Source: an uncultured Eubacteriales bacterium
GTDB lineage: Bacteria; Bacillota; Clostridia; UBA1381
Reading direction: 5' to 3'
Length of the DNA stretch: 31,081 bases
Assembly (NCBI GenBank): GCA_905199755.1
Contig: CAJKHT010000031.1
Span: 1-31,081, forward strand
Each line of letters starts with the position of its first letter. Within the stretch, counting starts at the first letter, position 1. A program made the translations under genes and the position numbers. Below the pieces are notes generated by a model. That model was not told where the DNA came from and searched no databases. It was given only the letters and a program-made list of their open reading frames with translations. Shown here piece after piece: positions 23,826-31,081 of this stretch.

Positions 23826-24857
23826 ATGATTTATAAGAATACTGAAATACATAATGCAGCGGAGCTTGAAATAAACGAAAAAGACGGCAGTATGACATGG
23901 TACCGTCTGCCGAAAAGCCTTATGAACACTTTTGAGCTCGGCGGCGGAAACGGAATGAGTTTAAGCTCAACCGGAGTGGAAATACGGTTTGTTATAAAAA
24001 GCGGCAGTGCCACAATAAAAATGCAGTCGATTTCGGAGCCGGGTGTCACAACCTGTTTCCATGTTTACCGCGGAGGCATACAAGGCGGATGGCAGGATCA
24101 TGAAGTCGACAAATTTGTGTTCACCGAACCGCATGATTTCGTAATCGAGCGTTCCGATAATCTTGACACATTAAAGAAAATCGCAGATGATTTCGGCGAC
24201 GGCTTTTCCCCCGAGGCAGTGCGTATTATTTTTGACCGCGGAAGATACAGAATACTTGATATAACCGGCGATATAGTCCCACCGGCAAAGGAGCAGCTGC
24301 CGCAAAAAACGCTTATGTGCTACGGTTCATCAATCACACACGGCTCAAACTCGATTGACTCATCGCATGCATGGGCATCGGTTCTGGCTCATAATCTTAA
24401 TATGGATCTGAGAAATCTCGGAATGGCTGGCAGCTGTGCAATGGAACACGGAGTTATAGACTATATAGCCTCCGAGGGTGAAAACGGCAGATGGGACACC
24501 GCAGTTTTGGAGCTTGGCATAAATGTTCTTTCGTGGGAGGAGGAAAAAATACGCGAACGCGTAAGCTATGCAATATCACAGGTAGCAGGAAGAAACAAGG
24601 ATAAAAACGTATACGTAATATCGCCGTTCTGCTGCGGTGATGATTACAAAGGCAGTGATGCGCCCGATAAATGGCGCAGGCTTATTAAAGAGATGGCGGA
24701 AAAGCTTAATTTTGAAAATGTGTGTGTTATAAACGGCTTAGAGGTGCTTGACAGCATGAAGTACATCTCTGCCGACGAGGTGCACCCGAACATCTACGGT
24801 GTGCAGCGCATTGCGGACACTCTTACAAAGCGTCTGCAGCAAAAAAATACAGATTAA
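23826..24857 (+). CDS. SGNH/GDSL-type hydrolase with N-terminal beta domain
   Basis: The 343-residue protein has a beta-rich N-terminal domain (about 1-150) and an SGNH esterase domain. Block I is YGSSITHG with catalytic Ser at 169 (the usual GDS has become GSS), block III is LGIN, and block V is DEVHPN with the Asp-His pair. This layout resembles acetyl-esterases that remove acyl groups from sugars. There is no signal peptide, so the substrate would be inside the cell. ATG at 23826 is chosen because AAGGGA lies 9 nt upstream; an in-frame GTG at 23820 is only 3 nt from it. The antiporter gene follows after 13 bp in one operon. Confidence 0.87.
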   Translation: MIYKNTEIHNAAELEINEKDGSMTWYRLPKSLMNTFELGGGNGMSLSSTGVEIRFVIKSGSATIKMQSISEPGVTTCFHVYRGGIQGGWQDHEVDKFVFTEPHDFVIERSDNLDTLKKIADDFGDGFSPEAVRIIFDRGRYRILDITGDIVPPAKEQLPQKTLMCYGSSITHGSNSIDSSHAWASVLAHNLNMDLRNLGMAGSCAMEHGVIDYIASEGENGRWDTAVLELGINVLSWEEEKIRERVSYAISQVAGRNKDKNVYVISPFCCGDDYKGSDAPDKWRRLIKEMAEKLNFENVCVINGLEVLDSMKYISADEVHPNIYGVQRIADTLTKRLQQKNTD

Positions 24858-24870
24858 CGAGGTGATGTGA

Positions 24871-26463
24871 ATGGCATATGCGCTTACAATTGCGGCAATA
24901 GTCATGTTTATCTGTATCGCATTCAATAATCTGTCGGAACGGCTCGGAGTCCCGGTACTTCTTGCGTTTATAGTTCTCGGCATGATATTCGGTGCGGACG
25001 GACTTGTGAAAATATATTTTGATAATTTTGTCTTTGCGGAAAAGCTGTGTTCAGTTGCGCTTATCTTCATCATGTTTTACGGCGGTTTCGGAACGAAATG
25101 GAGCAGTGCTAAGCCCGTGGCAAAGGAGGCTGTGCTTCTTTCAACGGCAGGTGTTGTTGTAACGGCAGGGATAACGGCGGTTTTCTGCCGTTTTGCACTG
25201 AAAATCCCTACTCTCGAAAGCTGCCTGATAGGCTCCGTTATAAGCTCTACCGACGCCGCATCGGTGTTTTCGGTGCTGCGTTCAAAAAGACTTAACCTGA
25301 AATATAACACCGCCTCCATGCTGGAGCTTGAAAGCGGCAGTAACGATCCGTTTTCGTATATGCTGACAATGACCGTGCTTTCCATGATGAGCGGCGAGGC
25401 AAGCGGCGGAGCAATATTTATTATGCTGATAAAACAGGTTGTTATAGGTGTAATCTTCGGTGCGGCAATATCTTTAGCGGCGGTAAAGTGCATGAAAAAA
25501 ATCCGTTTCGGTGCAGACGGATTTGATACGATTTTCATTCTCGCGGCGGCAATACTGGCATATGCACTCCCGTCAATGCTCGGCGGAAACGGGTATCTGA
25601 GTACATATATAGTCGGAATAGTCCTCGGAAACAGCCGTTTAAAAAACAAAAAAGCAATGGTAAATTTCTTTGACGGCATAACGGGCTTGATGCAGATGCT
25701 GATATTCTTTCTTTTGGGGCTTTTGGCGTTCTCATCAAAGATTCCGCAGATTATTCTTCCGTCTCTCGGCATTGTGCTGTTTCTTACCTTTGCCGCAAGA
25801 CCTTTGGCGGTGTTTGCAATACTTACTCCGTTCCGATGCAGCTTTAAGCAGCAGCTTCTGGTATCGTGGGCGGGACTGCGCGGCGCGGCATCTATTGTTT
25901 TTGCGGTAATGGCTGTGATAAGCCGCGGAAATATGGATATAGATTTATTCCATATTGTGTTCTTTATAGCGTTATTTTCAATACTTGTGCAGGGTACGCT
26001 TATCCCTGCGGCGGCAAAAAAGCTTGATATGGTAGATGCCGAAGCGGATGTATTGAAAACCTTTAATGACTATGTTGAAGAAGTGCCTGTGCAGTTTATC
26101 CAGTTTAAAGTACCCGAGGAGCATATATGGTGCGGAAAGTCCGTAAAGGACATTTTGCTGCCGCCGGACAGTATTCTTGTGCTTTTGCAGCGAAACGGCG
26201 AGAAAATCATTCCGAACGGAGAAACCGTTATATGCGGCAATGATTATCTTGTTCTGGGAGCTAAAGCGCCGGATGTGTTCCACGGAGTAAATCTTACGGA
26301 GCTTGAAATATGCGAGGGAAATGACAGCGCCGGAAAAACGGTGCGTGACATTGCACCGCAGCCGGATAAGCTGGTTATTATGATACAGCGCAATGGTGAA
26401 ATTATTATCCCGACAGGCAGTACGATTATCCAAAAAAATGATATACTGGTCATGAATATGTAA
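24871..26463 (+). CDS. CPA-type K+/H+ (or Na+/H+) antiporter with two RCK_C-like domains
   Basis: The 530-residue protein has about 12 membrane helices in residues 1-385, with the antiporter motifs SSTDAAS (125-131) and LESGSNDPF (153-161), whose Asp residues carry ions, and SWAGLRGAASIVFA near 335. The soluble C-terminus holds two similar units, about 398-460 and 470-530, each with a VLLQRNGE/IMIQRNGE strand and a P-x-G-x-x-x-I-x-x-x-D turn, the TrkA-C/RCK_C pattern. It resembles the CvrA/NhaP2 and CpaA group; in CpaA such a domain binds c-di-AMP. GAGGTGAT precedes the ATG. It ends at the terminator 26470-26505. Confidence 0.9.
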   Translation: MAYALTIAAIVMFICIAFNNLSERLGVPVLLAFIVLGMIFGADGLVKIYFDNFVFAEKLCSVALIFIMFYGGFGTKWSSAKPVAKEAVLLSTAGVVVTAGITAVFCRFALKIPTLESCLIGSVISSTDAASVFSVLRSKRLNLKYNTASMLELESGSNDPFSYMLTMTVLSMMSGEASGGAIFIMLIKQVVIGVIFGAAISLAAVKCMKKIRFGADGFDTIFILAAAILAYALPSMLGGNGYLSTYIVGIVLGNSRLKNKKAMVNFFDGITGLMQMLIFFLLGLLAFSSKIPQIILPSLGIVLFLTFAARPLAVFAILTPFRCSFKQQLLVSWAGLRGAASIVFAVMAVISRGNMDIDLFHIVFFIALFSILVQGTLIPAAAKKLDMVDAEADVLKTFNDYVEEVPVQFIQFKVPEEHIWCGKSVKDILLPPDSILVLLQRNGEKIIPNGETVICGNDYLVLGAKAPDVFHGVNLTELEICEGNDSAGKTVRDIAPQPDKLVIMIQRNGEIIIPTGSTIIQKNDILVMNM

Positions 26464-26469
26464 AAAAGG

Positions 26470-26505
26470 GGCTGTTTAAAAAGTCAATTGACTTTTTAAA
26501 CAGCC
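26470..26505. terminator. Perfect 36-bp palindromic terminator
   Basis: GGCTGTTTAAAAAGTCAA is followed directly by its exact reverse complement, giving two 18-bp arms, then TTATTTTTTT on the plus strand and, on the minus strand, a run of T. It starts 7 bp after the antiporter stop and can act in both directions. Its core is shared with 29585-29622. Confidence 0.88.
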
Positions 26506-26515
26506 TTATTTTTTT

Positions 26516-26616
26516 CAAAGGGATAGGGAAAAATTTTTGGAATCAGCAAACTGAATCAAAAATTTATGTTTTAGGTTCTTTTCTTGTGTTCCGGAGTTTT
26601 TTAACATCCCCTTTTA
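26516..26616. repeat. Fold-back intergenic element, copy 3 (short form)
   Basis: CAAAGGGATAGGGAAAAA at the left and AGTTTTTTAACATCCCCTTT at the right are imperfect inverted ends like those at 12718 and 16721. GGAATCAGCAAACTGAATC nearly equals the copy-1 left arm, but the inner GC-rich hairpin and right inner arm are missing, so this copy looks like a deletion form. Confidence 0.72.
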
Positions 26617-26640
26617 GTATGGATAGAAATTTTTATATAA

Positions 26641-28560
26641 TTATCTGCTTAAATAATTATATATCACGATTGCAGCCTCGGCACGTGTAAGCTCACGCTT
26701 AGGGTTGAAGTTTCCGTTTTCGTCGCCGCTTAATACTCCCATTGCCGCAAGAATACCGATGTATCCTTTGTTTTCCGTCACATCCGCAAACGGCTGAACA
26801 TATATATCGTTATATTTTGCGTAATTTCCCGCGCCCATAGCCTCGATAAGCATAATTGCCGCATTTTCACGCGTCACCGTAGCAGTTTCGTCGTTTTCCC
26901 CGCCGATTTTCTCGTTTCTTAGCGGTCTTATCGAATAAAATACAGATGATGTAAGCTCTTTAAAATCCTTAACGGTGATTTTATCATCGGGGCGGAACTG
27001 CTCCGTGTCAAAGCCGATACCGAATTTGGCAAGCTTTTCTATCTTTTCCTTTGCGTAGTGTCCGTCAAGGTCTGTGTATGAGTACTTGTTTTTCTTAACT
27101 TCCTCGCCGTTATAGCTTACATGTTTTCCCGTCAGTGCATGGAGATTAACGTCCTTTTCAAATGCGTATGCAAGATATGCTTTCTTATCGTCATTCTGAG
27201 GGAAATACATCAGCTTGTAGCCTGCATATTCAAATATTTTTTCTGCCGCCTCGTCTGCACCGAGTGCCTTTTCAACCGACGGAAAATCGTTAAGGTGCGT
27301 ATAATTTACATGGAAGCTTACAAGCTTTCCGTTCTTGTCAACGCTTGCATATGCGTTGTCGCCGTTTACTCTTACGCCGTTTTCGTATCTTGCAAGCATA
27401 TTGTTTTCATACTTGTATTTTGCACTGATTGACGGTGTAAAGGTTTTTAATGCATTTACTGCGGTATTCTCATCGGCATCCTTTTCCGTATCTCTGTATG
27501 ATGTATTTATGCTGTAAATATCGCCCGTTTTCGCGTCCATGGTTACGTATATGCCCTTGTAATCCTCTTGGCTGTTGTTTGAAAAGGTTATGTTGTACGT
27601 ATATGCTTCCTTGTCATAGCAATCGCGGTTAAGGCTTATTCCTTTGAGCGCAAAATCCGATGGTATGCTTATAAGCTTGTTTGCTCTGATTTTCTTTTCC
27701 GCGTCCGTTTTTGAAATCAGACCTGCAATTTTATCAAGCTCCGCCTGTTCCTGCGGTGTGAACGACTGGCTGTTTGCCTTTTCGGCAACTGCCGCATCTC
27801 TGCTGCCGCCGCCCGAATACATTAACCATGAATATGTCGGCTCAAATACCTCGCCCGTAACGGCATTTATGTATTTTCCCGAATTTTTTTCAATATATGC
27901 CGGATATGCTTTTATCTCGTCATTGTCATAATATGTGTTGTAAACCAATTCAAAGCCGAGCTTATCCGAGAAAGCTTTTTTAGCCTCATCGGCGGTTATT
28001 GCTTTGTCCGACGGTTCAAAATCCTTTACACTTGTCCATGAAATATAGAAATTCCGTACACTTTCATTGTCATTGTCAAAGGTTATGTGTCCCGTATTAT
28101 TTTCAACCTCAATTCCGTCATGCTTTCTTACAATGTCAAACGAGGTGTTTCCGCTGTGGATTGTATCTGCTGTCGGTTCTGCCGTAAGCTCTGCTCCGGG
28201 GTTTATTTTATCTATAAAATCCTGTGCTTTGCCGAGCATTTGTTCCTTGTCTGTTTTGGGGAATGAAGGTTCGCGGTCGGTACGCTCCTTGCTTTTGTAA
28301 AAGTAATATGATGTTATTATGCCCTCATCTAAATACTGTACGTTAAGCTCACCGTCATCGGACGACCATGAGAAATCGTAAACCGTTATTCCGTCCTCTT
28401 CACGGCTGTGACTCTCAAAATCCTCCAATTCTGCCGGCACTTCAATTCTGTCCTTGACGGTTTTTAATGCCTCCTCCGTTCCGTCAGCCTTTGCATATGT
28501 CAGCGGTGCCGCCGACGCAGTCATAATTGCCGCAAGCAAAATCGATAACGCTTTTTTCAT
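26641..28560 (-). CDS. Secreted S-layer homology protein with YcdB/YcdC-like repeats
   Basis: The 639-residue protein has a signal peptide (MKKALSILLAAIMTASAAPLTYA, cleavage after about 23). Residues about 35-500 hold repeated YcdB/YcdC and PepSY-like units: blocks of a helix with A-K-x-F-x-x-K-L-G or A-x-K-I-F-E-Y-A-G, a Y-x-N/Y pair, and strands such as AYPAYIEKNSGKYINAVTGEV and AYLAYAFEKDVNLHALTGK. The C-terminal 130 residues contain SLH-type motifs (YTDLDGHYAKEKIEKLAKFGI, FRPDDKITVKDF, FADVTENKGYIGILAAMGVLSGDENGNFNPKRELTRAEAA in pieces), which anchor proteins to wall polymers. AAGGAA precedes the ATG. Role beyond surface attachment, perhaps protease control, is unknown. Confidence 0.9.
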   Translation of the reverse strand: MKKALSILLAAIMTASAAPLTYAKADGTEEALKTVKDRIEVPAELEDFESHSREEDGITVYDFSWSSDDGELNVQYLDEGIITSYYFYKSKERTDREPSFPKTDKEQMLGKAQDFIDKINPGAELTAEPTADTIHSGNTSFDIVRKHDGIEVENNTGHITFDNDNESVRNFYISWTSVKDFEPSDKAITADEAKKAFSDKLGFELVYNTYYDNDEIKAYPAYIEKNSGKYINAVTGEVFEPTYSWLMYSGGGSRDAAVAEKANSQSFTPQEQAELDKIAGLISKTDAEKKIRANKLISIPSDFALKGISLNRDCYDKEAYTYNITFSNNSQEDYKGIYVTMDAKTGDIYSINTSYRDTEKDADENTAVNALKTFTPSISAKYKYENNMLARYENGVRVNGDNAYASVDKNGKLVSFHVNYTHLNDFPSVEKALGADEAAEKIFEYAGYKLMYFPQNDDKKAYLAYAFEKDVNLHALTGKHVSYNGEEVKKNKYSYTDLDGHYAKEKIEKLAKFGIGFDTEQFRPDDKITVKDFKELTSSVFYSIRPLRNEKIGGENDETATVTRENAAIMLIEAMGAGNYAKYNDIYVQPFADVTENKGYIGILAAMGVLSGDENGNFNPKRELTRAEAAIVIYNYLSR

Positions 28561-28651
28561 AAAAAATCATTCCTTTCTGTTTTTGAATTTTGCTTTACAT
28601 ATATAATATCTTTCACAAGCGGAAAAGGTTGCATTTTTTTCATAATTTTTT

Positions 28652-29509
28652 TTAATCACGATGTCTGTTGTATAAAAACATTGCCGCGCCGGCACCGCAT
28701 ATAAGGAAATACCCGGCTATGCTTAAAGCGTCGGGAATCTGACCGAACAGGAAAAATCCGAAGATTGCGGCGAAAATAACCTGTGTGTAGTCGTAAACCG
28801 AAATTTCCTTTGCCGGAGCAAACAGATATGCACGCGTAATACCGAATTGTCCTATGCATGCGCTTAATCCGGCACATATCAGATAAATAAAGCTTTTAAG
28901 GCTTAATGCCGAGAAATTCATTATCATAAACGGCATACACGCTAAGCTTGAAAATGCGGAAAAGAAGAATATAATAACAAAGCTGTTCTCTTTTCTTCCG
29001 CCGAGATACCTTACAAATGTGTAGGCAAGTCCGGCAAACAATCCCCCGGCCGCACCGACAGCCGCCGGGAAAACCGCATATCCTCCCATTGACGGCTTTA
29101 TAATAAGCAGACTTCCGATAAATGCCGTTAAAACTCCGATAATCTGAACAACCGACGGTTTTTCTTTAAGCAGGAAAACCGAAAATATTATTGCAAAAAA
29201 CGGAGAGAGCTTATTGAGCATGTTTGCATCGGCAAGCACAAGACGGTCTATTGCGTAAAAATTGCATACCAGTCCTATAGTACCGAAGCCTGCACGGCAC
29301 AGCAATGCCGGGATATTCCCCTTGCCGGGTTTTATGCTTATGTGCTTTTTAAGCATAATTGCCGATACAACCGCAAGTGCGGCTATATTGCGGAAAAATG
29401 CTTTCTGCATAGCAGGCATATCCCCTGCCAGATGCACAAAAACCGACATCATCGAAAAACCGAATGCCGCCGCAATTATATATAATACACCCTTTGTCTT
29501 TGAATTCAT
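28652..29509 (-). CDS. EamA/DMT family transporter
   Basis: The 285-residue protein has ten hydrophobic helices in two repeats of five, the EamA (drug/metabolite transporter) layout. Helix 1 starts ALGF-like (GVLYIIAAAFGFSMMSVFVHLAG) in two parts, and the repeat ends carry KPSMGGY and the second half begins around residue 150. The family exports small metabolites or amino acids; the substrate cannot be told. It has its own promoter (29547-29575), but only a weak AAG-type ribosome site before the ATG at 29509. It is separated from the upstream CYTH operon by a terminator. Confidence 0.88.
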   Translation of the reverse strand: MNSKTKGVLYIIAAAFGFSMMSVFVHLAGDMPAMQKAFFRNIAALAVVSAIMLKKHISIKPGKGNIPALLCRAGFGTIGLVCNFYAIDRLVLADANMLNKLSPFFAIIFSVFLLKEKPSVVQIIGVLTAFIGSLLIIKPSMGGYAVFPAAVGAAGGLFAGLAYTFVRYLGGRKENSFVIIFFFSAFSSLACMPFMIMNFSALSLKSFIYLICAGLSACIGQFGITRAYLFAPAKEISVYDYTQVIFAAIFGFFLFGQIPDALSIAGYFLICGAGAAMFLYNRHRD

Positions 29510-29546
29510 ATATACAACTTCTTCCTTAGCTATTGTTTATAATAAT

Positions 29547-29575
29547 ATTATACCGCCGCATACTGTTTTAGTCAA
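29547..29575 (-). promoter_or_regulatory. Promoter of the EamA transporter
   Basis: Minus-strand TTGACT (29570-29575) and TATAAT (29547-29552) are 17 bp apart, 38 bp before the ATG. Confidence 0.87.
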
Positions 29576-29584
29576 TAGAAAAGA

Positions 29585-29622
29585 GGGTTCTTTAAAAAGT
29601 CAATTGACCTTTTAAACAACCC
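29585..29622 (-). terminator. Palindromic terminator after the CYTH gene
   Basis: GGGTT-C-TTTAAAAAGTCAA and TTGACCTTTTAAA-C-AACCC form a near-perfect palindrome with one mismatch inside the arms. It lies 23 bp after the CYTH stop on the minus strand and before the EamA promoter. The TTTAAAAAGTCAATTGAC core is the same as in 26470-26505. Confidence 0.83.
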
Positions 29623-29644
29623 TTTTGAAGCTTCCGTCTTTTTA

Positions 29645-30202
29645 TTATTTGCTTTTCAGCTCGTTAAGTCTCTGCGTAAATCTCGAAAATTTACCGGGGG
29701 TAAATTCCTTAAAGGATATTCCCAGACCGTTAAGCTCCTCTTTGAGCTTTTCGGGCATTTCACCCGTATACTCAACCTCTATTTCATAATCCGTGCGGTC
29801 GAGATATGTGCTTTTGTCAAGACATATTTCCGTTGTATCGTTCCACATAAGACTGTGCCGCAGCGTAGTCAGCGAGCCGTATTTGTGAAGCTCTCCCGAA
29901 TCGATGCCCGTAATTTTTTTAGCGGTTTCCGCATCTATCACCGGCACTGCGGAATCTATGTCAAACTCCGTTTCTTCGCTTATATGCAAAGATTTTTTCG
30001 AGGGATGGTGCTTTTTCACCTGTATTTTAAATATACCGTTCTTTTCGCGGATTCTCACCATCGTTTTGCTTTTTGCAAGCTCCGGCAGCTTACTGAAATA
30101 GTAGCTGTTTGTCTGCTCCGCCGTCCAATCCCAATTGTATGCATTTTCTATTTTTCTGTAGGTAGTTTCATCAATTATCTCTTTGTATTCAGTTTCAAGC
30201 AT
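29645..30202 (-). CDS. CYTH domain protein (triphosphatase-like)
   Basis: The 185-residue protein starts with ETEYKEI, the E-x-E-x-K signature of the CYTH fold, a beta-barrel tunnel that binds triphosphates with metal. Further tunnel residues are visible: VRIREKNG and KIQVKKHH (basic), EETEFDID (acidic) and the late DYEIEVEYTG pair of glutamates. Bacterial CYTH enzymes split inorganic triphosphate or thiamine triphosphate; which one is unknown here. A strong AGGGAGG lies 7 nt before the ATG. It is third in an operon behind the lipoprotein and DUF4250 gene (14-bp gap). Confidence 0.9.
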   Translation of the reverse strand: MLETEYKEIIDETTYRKIENAYNWDWTAEQTNSYYFSKLPELAKSKTMVRIREKNGIFKIQVKKHHPSKKSLHISEETEFDIDSAVPVIDAETAKKITGIDSGELHKYGSLTTLRHSLMWNDTTEICLDKSTYLDRTDYEIEVEYTGEMPEKLKEELNGLGISFKEFTPGKFSRFTQRLNELKSK

Positions 30203-30216
30203 ATGAAAGCCTCCCT

Positions 30217-30393
30217 TTATATAAACGCATTCCTTTCTTTGCTGTAGCTGTAGCCTATTGTTTTAAGCTTTGCACATATTTCCTCGCTGCTCTCCTCCAT
30301 GTCATCGCACATATCGTCAAGCGATTTGTAGCAATCCCTAAGCTTTGTGTTCACAAAACTTAAAAGAATAGCAGAGTCCTTAGGAAGTGCCAT
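30217..30393 (-). CDS. DUF4250 small protein
   Basis: A 58-residue protein beginning MALPKDSAILLSFVNTKLRD and ending ...YSKERNAFI matches the DUF4250 family of small proteins in Clostridia and Bacteroidota, whose role is unknown. The family start (M-x-L-P-K-D-P/S-x-x-L-L-S-x-x-N) is clear. The ribosome site AAAGGA is 8 nt before the ATG. It sits between the lipoprotein (17-bp gap) and CYTH gene (14-bp gap) on one transcript. It is short and acidic, predicted as helices with no membrane segment. Confidence 0.88.
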   Translation of the reverse strand: MALPKDSAILLSFVNTKLRDCYKSLDDMCDDMEESSEEICAKLKTIGYSYSKERNAFI

Positions 30394-30410
30394 GGTTATC
30401 TTCCTTTCCG

Positions 30411-31010
30411 TTATTTAATTTCAAAGGTCTTTTTAACCTCGCCGGCATTGTTTGCACTGTCAACCGCTCTGACGCTTACATCAATCGGATTTTCCTCGTC
30501 CGACAGCTTGTATGCACGCTGAACGGTTATTTTTTCGCCCTTTGATACATTCTGTGCCAGAGTCGAGCTGTCATAGCCGTCCACACCCGTCACAACAACG
30601 GGAGGGAGTGTTCCGCCGTCCTGTTCTGCCGTAACGTTCATAACGCCTGCAAAGCTTACATCCGATGCGGTATCGTTTTTAAAGCTGAAAGATAAAAGCA
30701 CAGCCTTTCCCTCGCCGTAATCAACTACCTTTGCCTCCTCGATTTTCACCTGATAACCGCCTATTTTGTCGTTGTTATCACTGCTGCCGTCGGTTTTGGC
30801 TTCATTAAGCTTTTTCCCGTCAACCTTTGACATATCCGCATTATCCGAAGCGTTTTTGCCGTAGTTCTCAAGCTGCTCCTGAGCGCTTTCCTGCGGTGCC
30901 GATGATGCGTCCGTTTTATTTAATTTATTTGTATTTGCTTTGTTTCCGCAGCCTGCTGCCGATAAAACAGCCGCAAGCGCAATTACCAATGCTATTGAAA
31001 ATTTTTTCAC
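30411..31010 (-). CDS. DUF5067-like surface lipoprotein
   Basis: The 199-residue protein has a lipoprotein signal peptide: MKKFSIALVIALAAVLSAAGC with lipobox LSAAGC, so C21 should be lipidated and anchor it outside the membrane. A Ser/Asn/Lys/Glu-rich linker (about 22-82) leads to a beta-sandwich domain (about 83-199) with VKIEEAKVVDY, ALLSFSFKNDTASDVSF and KGEKITVQRAYKL, the pattern of DUF5067-type Ig-like lipoproteins. Start is GTG at 31010 with AGAGG 10 nt upstream. It is first in the lipoprotein-DUF4250-CYTH operon. Function unknown. Confidence 0.85.
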   Translation of the reverse strand: MKKFSIALVIALAAVLSAAGCGNKANTNKLNKTDASSAPQESAQEQLENYGKNASDNADMSKVDGKKLNEAKTDGSSDNNDKIGGYQVKIEEAKVVDYGEGKAVLLSFSFKNDTASDVSFAGVMNVTAEQDGGTLPPVVVTGVDGYDSSTLAQNVSKGEKITVQRAYKLSDEENPIDVSVRAVDSANNAGEVKKTFEIK

Positions 31011-31044
31011 TTTAACATTACCTCTCTTTTTTCATTTCATTGTA

Positions 31045-31073
31045 ATACTAACACAATACCGTTAAAAAATCAA
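31045..31073 (-). promoter_or_regulatory. Promoter of the lipoprotein-DUF4250-CYTH operon
   Basis: Minus-strand TTGATT (31068-31073) and TAGTAT (31045-31050) are 17 bp apart, about 35 bp before the GTG start. Confidence 0.75.
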
Positions 31074-31081
31074 GCTTTTAT

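Noticed and set aside
25077..25772. Minus-strand frame of 231 residues inside the antiporter gene
   Set aside because: It lies entirely within a well-supported membrane protein gene; its composition is that of antisense sequence of hydrophobic codons.

Overview
The window looks like the chromosome of a Bacillota member, most likely an anaerobic Clostridia species. The evidence is the asp23-fakA-recG order typical of Bacillota, a nifS-nifU pair, an S-layer homology protein, a DUF4250 gene, strong AGGAGG ribosome sites and sigma-70-type promoters with 17-bp spacers. I recognise no tRNA, rRNA or CRISPR array. Species assignment is beyond what I can see.

Left part (1-12710) is a siphovirus-type prophage segment. 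One long leftward operon carries, in transcription order, a zinc-ribbon mini-protein, small and large terminase, portal, scaffold, major capsid, four head-tail joining proteins, major tail protein, tail chaperone (with a -1 frameshift product), tape measure, distal tail, tail-associated protein and a tail fibre cut by the window edge. It starts at a perfect-consensus promoter. A divergent LexA/CI-like S24 repressor is the only other phage gene seen, and the shared 240-bp control region is full of AAGATAC-type half-sites. No integrase, cro, replication or lysis gene lies between the repressor and either the terminase or the host chromosome. The repressor therefore appears to control the structural genes directly, as in a PBSX-like or domesticated particle. 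The element continues off the left edge, so missing modules could be there.

Middle part (12711-18962) is host core: nifU and nifS (Fe-S cluster assembly) from a strong promoter with a 24-bp palindrome at the start site, then recG (fork repair), fakA (fatty acid kinase) and asp23, all leftward.

Right part (19183-31081) holds a rightward Na/Pi cotransporter sharing a two-way terminator with a PocR-type AraC regulator. Divergent from the regulator is an FAD oxidoreductase; after a terminator and a new promoter come an SGNH esterase and a K+/H+ antiporter with two RCK_C-like domains. Facing these are a YcdB-like S-layer protein, an EamA transporter, and a three-gene operon (DUF5067-like lipoprotein, DUF4250, CYTH phosphatase-like).

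Three intergenic spaces (12718-12867, 16721-16866, 26516-26616) hold related fold-back elements with similar imperfect inverted ends, and two terminators (26470-26505, 29585-29622) share the same palindromic core. These dispersed repeats, the compact repressor-late operon switch, and the A AAA AAC tail frameshift are the most notable non-gene signals.
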